Positions 1-9,876 of a stretch of DNA of 64,000 bases are shown piece by piece. Each line of letters starts with the position of its first letter. Positions within the stretch are counted from its first letter, which is position 1. The stretch is taken from NCBI GenBank assembly GCA_964036045.1, contig OZ038382.1, positions 148,378,961 through 148,442,960 on the forward strand, given 5' to 3'. The DNA is from Eutreptiella sp. 'Long Island Sound 2002'. Taxonomy: Eukaryota; Euglenozoa; Euglenophyceae; Eutreptiales; Eutreptiaceae. Both the position numbers and the translations under genes were made by a program. A model generated the notes under the pieces. That model was not told the origin of the DNA. It did not search any database and saw only the letters and a list, made by a program, of their open reading frames with translations.

Positions 1-296
1 TAGAACCGCTGGGAACGGAAGTGGGCCACTTTATGGGTCTTTTTCAGGGCGTGACCGTTTCCTTCTGCGCCAGACGGTGTCAGTTAATTTGATTGAAACA
101 GCAGCGTTGACCACTGTGTTGTATCATATTTCCACTTAATTCCTTTGCCTTTCAAGGATTTAGGATTGGGCATGTCCCTCAGAGTTTGAGTTGGGGGTCA
201 GGGGGTGGAGGGGATCCCTCGGACATGTCCCTCTGGGGTCAGGGGTATCTCTTGCGCCCCCCCCCCCCCCCTCCTGGCGGGTTACTTGGAGGGCCT
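1..296. other. Non-coding left edge
   Basis: No coding signal seen. It contains a short direct repeat (CATGTCCCTC near 171 and 225) and a run of about 14 C ending near 271. Open frames here are short and proline or tryptophan rich because of the C run, so I do not call them genes. Confidence 0.5.
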
Positions 297-478
297 GGTT
301 TACATTATTTTGGCCCATTTTAGCCTATGTCAGACCGCATTGTTATTTTTTTGGCCCAGCCTGGCCAATTGCCGGATGCATTTTTGTTACTTTGGCCCAT
401 TTCTCCCGTTTTCGGGGTGCATTTGTACGACTGTGGCCAATGTGGGTCGCTTTTCGGCTGCATTTTTAGCATTTGTTG
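297..478. repeat. 41-bp imperfect tandem repeat, about four units
   Basis: TGGCC(C/A) recurs at 311, 352, 393 and 434, and GCATT at 337, 378, 419 and 460, so both landmarks keep an exact 41-bp spacing. The units share TTTTGGCCCA and TGCATTT but differ elsewhere, so the array is old. Open frames across it (191-570) are by-products. Confidence 0.75.
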
Positions 479-657
479 CCCGATTGGAGGGAATGCTTAA
501 ACCAGTTCGGCCGCCTTGTCGCTCCTCAGTGATTACACACACACAGAAAGCAAAAGGCACAAAAGACTAAGAAGCCTGTGAAGCACTGCAAGTGTGCTCA
601 ATCAATTTGCGGTATCCAACAGACAGCGCCGGAATGCAACAGAAACTTCCCTTGCAT

Positions 658-1347
658 TTAGTATAGTGATGGATCACAGTTATAAACCGCAAACAATATA
701 TTAGAGAGGTTCTCCTCGCTTAAACAGGTGCACAAATCACTGCATGTCAGCGGGACGCGAGTGAACAAACGATCCACACCGGCAGAAGGTGCAGGTACAC
801 TCAAGTACTGCCTGACCATTCTCTGCAAGCTCGGCCACTTTGTCTGCTCTCGCCAATAGCTTAGGACATCTGTCTTGTTGGGCACCGGTGGCAACCCCAG
901 GTATTCTTCCAATTTAGACAATGGGTGATCAACCGAAGGCGCCAAAGGCGCTGAACTTGATGAAGCCACAACCGCGCAGCCGCACAGTGCATCGAAGTCA
1001 TTTGTCCTCTGTGCTGTTGGTTTTGCAATAGGTTGCTCTGCACATGCATGTTCCCACTTGCTTGTGAACTTCTGCCGTAAAGTTTATGGCGCGTGCTGCC
1101 TTCTACCATGCAAAGGGCACTCGAAGGTTTTAAACCTTTGGTCAAGTAGTTGAGCAATAACCATCATCTTACAAGCTTCGGCAATGAGATTCGCCACAAA
1201 CCTGTTGTGCACATCTGTGTCAAAGCAGTTACGTGCAGCTTCGATGTCAGGAGTTAGTTGCAAAATAGCACCACCGACCCAAGGCTTTGGCAACGTCGCA
1301 ACTCTGAGCTTTAACGTTGTGGTAATACCAGGCAAAACAAAAGGCAA
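658..1347 (-). pseudogene. hAT-family transposase C-terminal fragment (dimerisation region)
   Basis: Read on the minus strand, one frame runs from 1347 to 658 with a single in-frame TAA at 1084-1086. The upstream part has AQLLDQRFKTF, matching the 'LDPRFK' signature of hAT transposases. The downstream part has LSYWREQTKWPSLQRM, then SVPAPSAGVDRLF and LSEENLSNILFAVYN, the order of the hAT C-terminal dimerisation domain (YW ... P.L...A..yLs.pa.Sa.vERlFS ... R..Ls...v..ll...N). The N-terminal zinc finger and most of the catalytic core are absent on this strand. No terminal inverted repeats or 8-bp duplication were found. It is a dead fragment of a cut-and-paste transposon. Confidence 0.75.
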
Positions 1348-1521
1348 AGAAGGATACTTGGTGCCCTCAACATAATTGGTAAACTTGGCAGTAGATTGAA
1401 GCCTATGGAGAACCTTGCTAGCGCAAAAATGTATCTGTCAACTTTCATCAATAACCGAGACAAATCAAATGCGCAACTTGATTAAAAATGTTTGGGTCAT
1501 TTGTAGCGGCAGAAAAATGCG

Positions 1522-1722
1522 GTGGTAGAGGCTGAGGCAAAACCACAGAAATCTGTGAAGCAAGAACATCCATCCAAAAGACGAAAAATGTCCTGGGTGT
1601 GGCAGGCCTTTGACACCTTTGACAAAATCTCTGCACGTTCTACTATCGTGGAGAATCGGACACCCTGCGGGCAAGTCATTCATTGTGGAGTTGGCACCAC
1701 CAATTTGCAGCATCACATTACC
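1522..1722 (+). pseudogene. BED-type zinc finger remnant of a hAT-like transposase
   Basis: The plus-strand frame contains SWVWQAFDTF, then a cysteine before GQVI, then TTNLQHHITGKHK. This is the BED-finger layout (W..F ... C..C ... T.NL..H....H) found at the N-terminus of hAT transposases, but the first cysteine of the CxxC pair is not visible. There is no clear ATG; the frame is open from a GTG and ends at 1851 in unrelated sequence. It lies head to head with the hAT C-terminus on the other strand, so the two are either different insertions or one inverted element. Confidence 0.55.
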
Positions 1723-2700
1723 GGCAAGCACAAAAACTCAGTTGTGACCGGAGTTCAGATTTCGGAGCCAAGAACCTTGTTGTGGCACAGTCAAGAGAGA
1801 TGTCTTTGGGTCCTTCACCACCATGGAATGTGCAAAAGAGGAAGCTGGTAGACCGCAAATACGAGACTGGATTGATGAAGAGTTTGTGGAACATGAGAGG
1901 TTGGCTGGTGCAATTTCATTCCACAAGAAGACGCACAGAGGTGACAGCATTTGGAGGCAACAAAAGAATGTTTGCCGAAGTATGGCTGTCCATGGGACAA
2001 ACGTTTTGCTCGTGTTTCTAATTCTGGTTCCAATGTGAAGAAAGATGGCCTCACCCGATGGCTTCGCCTCCTGTGTTTATGCACTGGAGCCAGGTGTCCA
2101 CAAGTTCACTGGCACTTTCCATATAAAGGCCACCATCAACAAAACAAAAGCCATCATCATTTGTGGCTGCATGTTAGCTTCGTTCAACTGCTGTTCTTTT
2201 GTTAGAGACATTCACATGTCGTTTGTGGCTACAGATTCTTCCACGCCAGTCACTTCGGGATGCAAGAGTCGCATGGGATAGAGCAAACCGTTTACTTGAA
2301 ACAGATGCAGCCGAAAAGGATAGGCGATGCGACGCGCTGCCTTTTTCTAACACGACACAATTGACTGGTATGGTGAAATGCAGCGCGCTTTTGAAATGGA
2401 GTGGGGAGGGTTACAAAGAAGATACGTTGGAGCCATCATTGTGCGTTTTTCATTTTACCAAATAGAAAAAGACGCATTTCTCTTGGCGTTCAACCAAGAT
2501 CTTCTCAAGATTGAACATATCATTTGCTTTATGCGTACCTTAAGCGTTGGGAACCACCGAGAGAGTATTTTGCTCTTACGCCGGCATGCTTCAACAAAAT
2601 GTTGGTGAACAATGTGGTGATGATACCTCTGCCCACTGTGGTGGTAGACTTGAAGCCATGTGTCATGTCAAGTTGTTTCATTGGACCAAATCACATCATG
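1723..2700. other. No recognisable gene
   Basis: Several short plus-strand frames (1823-2038, 1951-2205, 2199-2465, 2378-2608) are open but none has a recognisable motif. They may be further decay of the BED-finger transposase, but I cannot align them to the family. Confidence 0.4.
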
Positions 2701-2710
2701 CCATGTCGTT

Positions 2711-2737
2711 ACATCATGCATGATGTCACGTGGTGAC
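2711..2737. repeat. Palindromic cluster
   Basis: ACATCATGCATGATGT (2711-2726) is a perfect 16-nt palindrome, immediately followed by GTCAC/GTGAC arms (2725-2737). The surrounding 100 bases are rich in CATG/TGACATCA words. Possible MITE end or hairpin; no function assigned. Confidence 0.5.
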
Positions 2738-2740
2738 ACC

Positions 2741-4855
2741 ATGCATGTGCCAAATAGTGACATCACATGCTATGCCATGTGACAACGGTATTATTAGTGT
2801 GTAGTCAATGGTGCATTCTCGCAAGAATCCTAGTAAATTCAAGGAGCCAATAGTCCAACCATACTTCTTGTTAGGGACAGGTTTGTCGGAAAATTTACGG
2901 TTGGACTAAACTTTTGATGCAAAGTTTTTTCTTTAAGAAAGCTGCCATGCCCACCATCCTAGCACCCGGTAGCTAGTGGTTTTGAAATTGAGAAATCGGC
3001 CCAAAACCCGTTCCGATGTTTGAAGCATAGGAAATAAACAGTTTCAAATCTGACAAAACTTCCCAAACTTTAGTAGGTACTTTTGGCTACATGAGTGGTC
3101 AATCCACAAAACAAGGTGCAGTGCCCCACCACTTCTAAGAAAGCATGGAGGTTCATTATGCATGAGCGATAGACTTGTGGGCAGGTGGCCCAAAATGATA
3201 ATGTCACGAACCTGCCAACTTGAGTATTTGCACGCTTTGACCTAGCTTACATATTAAAATCGGTTGTCAGGAAGTATGATGGCAAGAATATGCACATCAA
3301 CAGGGATGTGAGCACATTTCCGTCACAATCATTCGACGCCCCGTCCTTCGGGATGGCTGAAACGGTGGGGCGATACAACAACTCCCGCAAAGGTAGGTTC
3401 AATGGCCCCCGTTGAGTGGTACCCCCCAACCAAACAATGTCGAATGCACTGCCTATACCAACAAAGAAACGGATGCATGTTACTGCTATGCAATGAAGCT
3501 ACAGGCGAGAGAAAAATTTCATAGCACTTTAATCCTACGCACCAAAATTTCAAACCCATTTTCGGGCCGAAATTTTAGGTGCAAAACCAGTACCCCTATG
3601 CTGACATTACTTAGGCAGCCGAAACAGGTACACTTTTGTACCCTTGTTTTTTAAAAAAAATACCGAGAAATGTTGTGGGTTATTTCACTGATTTACCCTG
3701 TTTTTTTGGCCTTGATTTTTCATGAATATTTTTTTTAATAAAAAAGGGTACTTTTTTCGTGACGTTGTAACAAATTTAACTCCTCGGTATTACTGCGTAC
3801 TATGGTATGTCAATAAAGAAGGATACAACACTATGCATCGTACTAAGTGTAGGGTAATACGCCTTTTTCTGCAAAGCATAGCGAGGCCTCGGAATAGAAA
3901 GATTTGATTTTAGTTGTTTTGCCAAAATTGAACGCATGCAGAATTTGCATAAGGGTAATTACGACGAAGAACATTCTCCTTGGAATGCGAGGCCTCGCAT
4001 TCCCGCTCAAAATGTTGGAAAGAGGTGCAGTTTCGCAAATCGAAATGCGAGGCTTCGCAATAATCTAGTAGGAAACAATACAATGGGCAGATCCACCAAC
4101 TATACAACATGTGCATTCCCTTTGATGCGGCGCTACTGTAAGTAAGAAAAAGTCACTACCATGTCTTTCTTGGGGTACTTGATCCAGGCCAAGCCCCCCC
4201 TAAAAGCCTTTTGTTCATGTTGAGACTAACTTAATCATTTTTATCACTCTTTCGAAGTTTGATGTACACTTTCTCAAAGTAACTAGGGTTATAACCCTAG
4301 CCCCCCATGAAGTTCACCCCTACCACTCAACTGAGCGGAGGTATCTTCCTTCATGGAGGTAATACCGAAATAAAGTAGGCACTTCTTGCCTACGGCCTTG
4401 TAGGTTGAGCCTAGTGGTCCCCCATCTCAAGACCCCTATACCCAACTGTTTCTACCACTTATTGTGGCTCTACTTTTTAACTGACTCTGAATTCCGTTGC
4501 TTGGCCATGCTGGCCAAGCCATATCCTGTGTCTGGCCCAACTCCTATGCCCCAAATTCCTAACCAACTCCATTTTATCCAAAAGAGTGCACACGAAGTGC
4601 ATGGTGCTACCTTGGAGGCCGGAGTCATGCCAGTTTTCACTTAAAAATCATTTGTTTTATCCATTTATGATTGAATCTTTGTACTTAAGCCTGCTTTGTC
4701 TATCTGCAGCCCTTGTGTGATACACTGGATTCCAAAACTATTCATTGACTCGATCCACATCCTGTTCTTGCTCTACTTGCTGCTTTGGTCCTGTTTTTCA
4801 ACACCAAAACTTGCAGGATTTCATCAAAACTATTAGGGCATAAGGATATCTTTCC
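2741..4855. other. Non-coding, AT-richer DNA; probably holds the 5' LTR of element D
   Basis: No protein motif found. An LTR should end just before the primer binding site at 4856, but no second copy of this sequence exists in the window, so its left end cannot be placed. The region includes A/T runs near 3650-3760 and three GCGAGGC(C/T)TCG palindromes. Confidence 0.4.
3881..4061. repeat. Three dispersed GCGAGGCCTCGC palindromes
   Basis: Copies of GCGAGGC(C/T)TCG start near 3881, 3986 and 4047. The middle copy extends to a perfect 22-nt palindrome (3982-4003; arm GGAATGCGAGG). Three copies in about 180 bases exceed what the local AT-rich composition would give. Confidence 0.6.
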
Positions 4856-4866
4856 GGTAGCAGAGG
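4856..4866 (+). promoter_or_regulatory. Primer binding site of element D (initiator tRNA-Met type)
   Basis: GGTAGCAGAGG equals the complement of the 3' end of animal initiator tRNA-Met (TGGTAGCAGAGG) except for the first T, which is C here. The same word occurs at 9244 and, with one or two changes, at 23755 and 38461, where LTR boundaries independently prove the PBS position. Confidence 0.7.
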
Positions 4867-4928
4867 CATCCCTTGAGAACCTTTCGAACCGACTCTGAGA
4901 AGTATACAAGCCAAACCCAGCAAACAAA

Positions 4929-7133
4929 ATGTCCACACCATCAGTGCAACTGTCTTCTAGGACTTGGCCCATTCGGAGTGTACAAGTACAACTGGGCAGT
5001 GGGCCCATCTCAATGAGTGAGCCCAAGTTCAGAGTTGCATCTAGGTTCCAAGATGATCCAGGTTACAGGAGGGCGGAACAAGAAACGCCCAGAGAAATAC
5101 CCTTAACCACTGATGCCTTAGCGGCCCGTGGCGACAGCCGGCAGCACCTCCGCAGGCGAGTTGCTGTCTCCATCTCCCGCGCAGCCTGCTCTGCATCTTT
5201 GTCTACGGCAGTGGGAGGCTCTGAAGAACAAGACGGATTGAGAAGGAGAATGGACGGTTACTTGCTCCACGAAGAGTACTACAAGTCCGTCCGAGGGGAA
5301 GATGGAGAGGAACCTCTCGAATCCATGGGGTTGCCACCACAAACGGACATGGGGTCCTATTAGTACTCCAGCCCACCTACGGACCTTGCCAACACTGTAT
5401 CTCTACCCAGACGCCCGAGAGGGTCTGCTTGACGTCCAGAGCTGCCAACAACCATCAGAACCCCCGAAGTGTGTCCAGCTTATGTGGAGGATTCCCATCT
5501 CCGAGGGCCAACCTATGGTGCCCTGGACCGTACGGCCGAACTACTGGCCAAGCTGCTATCTGGTTCCGAAGATCCAGATGTGACAGCCCTATCTGAGGCT
5601 TTCAGGGCAAAACTGGGTATCATTGAACCCTTACCCAAGCCGGCATTGGCCTTACCCTCCCCCGGATTGAGTATGCTCGCTGATGATCTCCAACGATCAA
5701 GGGTTGCCAGGTTACTACCCAAGGTCACATGCCCCAGCCCCTTTCATTCCCGTGCCAGAACAGTCCCCATCGCTGAGCTACAGGACGTGCCCGTGACTGA
5801 GTGTGAGAAAAAGGGGCTAGCAGCTCTGGCACCTCTCGCTGGCAGACCACCCCCCCCTTCAGACCCAACCTCAGGGGGTGGGAGGAGTGGCAAACCAATT
5901 GCCCAGGCGAACATCCAGCTGGAGCTGCCGGAGTTCGACCTTAAAAACCTGCCCGAATGGGCAGAGGAATTCGCCGAGCTTCTTTTACTCACTGGCCAAT
6001 CTCATGTGGATGTGGCCACGAAAATGTTCACCTTTGAAGCGTTCATGCAAAAAGAAAATTTTGCAAAAACAGGTGAAACAGATTGTAAAAACCTCTTCTA
6101 CTTGCGCTGAGGTTCTCCAAAGATTGGAGAAAACTTTCCCGGTCTACGAAACAGACCTCAGTGTACACACACAGATTGGGGAGCTCCCTATGCTCCCTGA
6201 ATTTCCTTCCGCTGCGCGAGTCTGTGAGACTGTGTGCGACCTGGAGTATCCGTTCTCACGAACGAACGTGGGTTCCTATGGACCCACGGAACCCCACCTG
6301 TTGCTTGTGAGTAAAATCCCTACACGTACGTGGGACGATTGCCGCTCCACCTCAGAGAGGAAGAGTCGGACCCATACGTACAATGATCTTGTGGACCTGC
6401 TCATCGAACTGGCCCAAGAGAGGGAGAATGACTCCCATATGGAAACATTCCTCAAGAGACACCCGGGTGGAGGTTCCACCACTACCCCTGAACGTGGCGA
6501 AGGAAAAGGGCCTAAAATACCCACTAACGCCAACAAGGGTGGTGGTAAGGGGGGGGGTAACCTGCGTGCCATGAGTGAGGTTAAACCTGAAGCCGGTGCA
6601 CCCCCACTCTTCTACTGTAAACCTGTCAATGACAGGGGAGGGCCCTGTCATGCCCCTGACTGCGACCATCGCAGTGGTTGTGTGCTGCAACTGAAAAGAC
6701 AGCAGCACGCTAAAGATGGGAAAACAGTGACCCATCAGGATCATTTCAGGTGTACCATCAACTGTGGATATTGTGGCAAACGTCGCCACTACGAGGACAA
6801 ATGTCACATCAAAAAACGTGAGAGTGACAAACACAAACGGCAGGAGGCTGAACGCCACATAGCCCAAACACCCACAAGAACTCCCCAGAATGGGGACAAG
6901 GGTGGTAAAGGAGGAGGCAAGGGGGGGGGGGCAAAGGTGGAACCCCCAACCCCCAGAGGCGCTCATCAGCGCTTGCTACTTCTCGCTCTCCTGACGCTGC
7001 TAACCCCAAGAAACGCCCACAGGGGGATAACGCCTCCCCTGAGAAGTTTTAATCCAAGACGAGGCGACCAGCCTGGATGGTCAAATCGCTCATGGCTGCT
7101 GGGATGGATGTGAAATTCCCTGCTGAGGAGTAG
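4929..7133 (+). pseudogene. gag: gag of element D with zinc knuckle, broken by stops and frameshifts
   Basis: The ATG at 4929 lies 62 bases after the PBS. The frame has in-frame stops at 5361 (TAG) and near 5430 (TGA) and shifts frame near 6020, where DVATK should continue into the next frame. That second frame holds the capsid-like helical region and then a CCHC zinc knuckle, CGYCGKRRHYEDKC (C-x2-C-x4-H-x4-C, near 6767-6808), flanked by lysine/glycine-rich tracts. Near 6960-7060 the frame returns to the first one, ending in KFPAEE and a TAG at 7131-7133. The protein would form the particle and bind element RNA. The damage shows this copy is dead. Confidence 0.75.
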
Positions 7134-8441
7134 GGCGGCGGCTCTCAAGAGGAGGACTTGGTTTTCTGGATCATCGTGAAAATCAGGGATCAAGTTTTGC
7201 GACCAGTGCTTGACACCGGCGCAACACTCTCTATAGTGGCCCGGCGCCTGCTAAAGACTTTCAAGAAAACTAAGACTGTGGGCATAAGAGTAGGGGATGG
7301 GCGAACTGTCCATTCCTTGGGGGCTGTGGATGTGTCTATTTGTCTTGGGGACAAATCTGTGATGCAACACTGCAGAGTGTTGGACACTGACGCCTTTGAC
7401 ATCGTCATTGGCACCGACCTCCTGCAAAGAAACCCCCAGGTAAAAATGTTGTCTCTCCAACGCCCCTATTCTCTACACTGCCACTTCGGCAGTGGCCTCT
7501 TTTCTGTACCTTTGGAGCTGTCAGGACGGACAGAGTCTAGGCTGCGCTACGCAGCAAAGACTAACTATTGTACTGAAAACTACCAATTGGCCCGTCACCT
7601 TCTTGAAAATGGACTGGCAGCCCTGCAGGTATCCCTGGATGAGATCCAGGTTGAATTGTTCGCGAGCCAACAACAGCACATCATGCAGTTGTATTGCTCG
7701 AAACATATGAATAAAGCTTTCCGTTTCTTCTGGAAAGCAATGGGCCTAGCATATGCTAACCCTCCCATCTCCCTGCTCGCGAAGGTTCTAACCAAAATCG
7801 CTTATGAGGGAGGAAGGGTTGACATTTGTACCCCCGACTGGGGATGTTCAGGTGAACACCCGTTTTGGTGCGAACTGCTGGACCGAATGGCTGTGGGAAG
7901 AGTGCAGCTCCCCTACGGTCCCATCTATGTGCCTGAGGATTCAGACACAGCAATGCAGGCCCCTGAATGGGCCAGTTTTTTATCCATCGTCGATGGATCC
8001 CTCAACCCTGTACCCCTATGTGATCTGGACCAGGTGCTGCTGAAAGAGGTCATGGCCGAAAATCGTGGCTTGACCCTTTTTGATCTCAAAAAACGATCTC
8101 CTGAGCACATTTCAGTCACACTTACAGGGTGTGAATCCCATGATGACGATCTGGAACCTGCTGCTGTGAAGGGGGATGCTGACGGCCAACTGTCTGAAAT
8201 TGCCAGCTCTATTCCCCCTGTTGATCACAGCTTTGTTGAACTGAAACACAGTGCCTTCTTGGCCGAGCTGTTGCTGGAGGAGGTAGACCTGGAGTCAACC
8301 TCTACACAAACTAGCCTAGTGGGAAAAACCTGCTTTCCCTCCTTTTTCCTTAAGGGCGCTACGGTCACGGCAACAGCGTTGCACTGTACATACAGATGCA
8401 GATACAGATGCAGATACAGATGGACTGTGGTACGGTACTGA
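7134..8441 (+). pseudogene. pol: Element D pol fragment: aspartic protease plus FAS/NPP methyltransferase-like domain
   Basis: The frame is the same as the end of gag, separated only by the TAG at 7131, so it probably follows gag as a readthrough product. Protease: VLDTGATLSIV with the catalytic DTG near 7213-7224, and the later hydrophobic FDIVIGTDLL. Second domain: VELFAS (7650-7667), YANPP (7752-7766) and TPDWG (7830-7844), the motif order of the Dam-like methyltransferase region of DIRS elements. No RT follows. The last ~40 codons (from 8320) are LTR sequence of element C read by chance, ending at 8441. The family assignment of the second domain is by motif only. Confidence 0.65.
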
Positions 8442-8812
8442 TTTGTACTGACAAATCTGTCCTTCGTTGATTGTCGCGCCGCTTGCGGGCCGCGGCCAGA
8501 GTCTGAATTGACGTATGGAGATAATGTTTGATTTATCGAGGTCAAGAGATTATAGATTGGTTCCGGGCTGTTTTGTCATATTTTGCGATTGCTGCTATCT
8601 TGTTAACTCCTGCATGCATTCATTGCATTCATGCATGCGTGGGATATTCTTGGTTGATTAGTTCCAGTGGTCGCACGTAGCAACATACTGTTCGCATGTC
8701 AGGTAAATATATGAGCATGGCAAAAAGGATCCACTTGCGTTGCTTTGGTTGGATTGCATTTCCCGGAGTTGTCACATGATTACAATCGTTTCCTTCCATT
8801 GTCTTTTAGACA
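8320..8812 (+). repeat. 5' LTR of element C
   Basis: It begins TGGGAAAAACCTGC, cuts into element D's pol frame and ends TTTTAGACA, i.e. TG...CA. It is nearly identical to 18187-18679, with scattered substitutions. Inside are an (AGATGC/AGATAC) short tandem near 8394-8420 and a GCATGCAT...ATGCATGC inverted repeat near 8611-8640. Confidence 0.8.
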
Positions 8813-8826
8813 TGGTAGAACCACCC
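8813..8826 (+). promoter_or_regulatory. Putative primer binding site of element C
   Basis: TGGTAGAACCACCC directly follows the LTR end. It has the TGG start that pairs with tRNA CCA ends but is not the initiator-Met sequence used by A, B and D, so the primer tRNA is unknown. Confidence 0.45.
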
Positions 8827-9243
8827 AGTCAGGGGAGTATAACGCCCCCTGCCTGGTAGGGGTGGCAGGCGGCCACCAGGGACCTTTTCACGATCGAGTG
8901 AGAGTACACTTCCTTTGTGTTCTCCTTGTTTTGCCTTTGCTCTTGTTTGGCTTTGTTGTTGTTTGGTGGGGGAGAGGATAGGAACATTTTGTATTGAAAC
9001 GTTTTTCAACAAACAAACAATGAATGAATTGTTTTAGATAAATTTTTGCTCGTGTGCACCCCTCCCAAAAATTACATAGTTTTATGAGCCCATTTTCAAA
9101 TCTTTGGTTTATGTGATATTTCTTTTGTTTAGCTTATTTCTAGTTCGGTGAAACACAATCAATTTGGGGATATATAGATATAGGAAACATAAATGTAGAA
9201 ACACACCTTAGAGCCAATGGAGTTGCAATCCATTTTATCTTCC
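8827..9243. other. Non-coding leader of element C
   Basis: No coding motif. The part just before 9244 could be the end of another LTR, because a good PBS follows, but no second copy exists in the window to test this. Confidence 0.35.
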
Positions 9244-9255
9244 TGGTAGCAGAGG
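9244..9255 (+). promoter_or_regulatory. Initiator-Met-type primer binding site inside element C
   Basis: TGGTAGCAGAGG is a perfect 12-base match to the complement of the animal initiator tRNA-Met 3' end. It lies inside element C, so it likely marks a second, nested or ancestral retroelement whose gag may be the decayed frame at 9655. Confidence 0.55.
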
Positions 9256-9654
9256 CATGCCTAGGTTTAAGGCATGTCCTCGAAATTTAGGACTTTCCTG
9301 CGCCGACTCCGGAAAAGCTCAACATGTGAGCTAAGGGAATTTCTCTTGCAATGTTAGTGTCTCTTGTTTCCGCATCCCAAGCGCTTCCTCTGGGGCGCTC
9401 CCGAAGAACCAATGAGGTGCTTCCTCTTGGGCACCTAAAATAAACAAGACCACCCCCATCAAGCCATTCATCAACATCAAGTGGGGTCCCCATGCCCCAA
9501 GTGTCTTGTGTGTGTTTTGCTTGTCCCTGGGAGGTTTGAAAATTTTGGGAAATTCTATCCCATCAAAACTTTGTTTCGTTAATTTTTGCTTGTCTTGTTT
9601 CCTTTGTGTGGTCTTGTTTTTATTCCAACCCCGCGGTGTCGTTTCGTACTCCAT

Positions 9655-9876
9655 CATGGAGCAATTGATGAAAGACGCCTTCGCTCAGACGATTAGGGAC
9701 CGATGACTTCGACATCTCATCAAAGAGGTTTTGAAGGTGTATGCCACCTTGGTTGGAAACAACACCGCCATCCACGACAAGTTCAATTGAAAGGATGAGC
9801 GGTTACTACGGTGTTTCTCCGCAAGGCGCTATTTCAATGGTACTCCGATGAGGGTATGGACGTGAGAGAATTCACG
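9655..9876 (+). pseudogene. Decayed reading frame after the internal PBS, possible gag start
   Basis: From the ATG at 9655 one frame gives MEQLMKDAFAQTIRDR, a TGA, then HLIKEVLKVYATLVGNN... to another TGA, then [17 protein letters not shown] to a third TGA. The peptide between stops looks like ordinary helical protein, and one TGA follows CGA, as expected from CGA-to-TGA decay. Its place about 400 bases after a PBS suggests the N-terminus of a gag. No family match can be claimed. Confidence 0.35.

Larger units (their letters stand above)
4856..8319 (+). mobile_element. Element D: truncated LTR retrotransposon remnant (gag, protease, FAS/NPP domain)
   Basis: The remnant runs from a primer binding site at 4856 to an abrupt junction at 8319/8320 with the 5' LTR of element C. 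Its order is PBS, a 62-bp leader, gag, an in-frame TAG, aspartic protease and a DIRS-like methyltransferase-type domain. RT, RNase H and integrase are missing, and no 3' LTR or remainder is seen to the right of element C, so more than a simple nested insertion happened. From memory, its gag and protease resemble proteins annotated many times in Symbiodiniaceae genomes. Confidence 0.7.
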
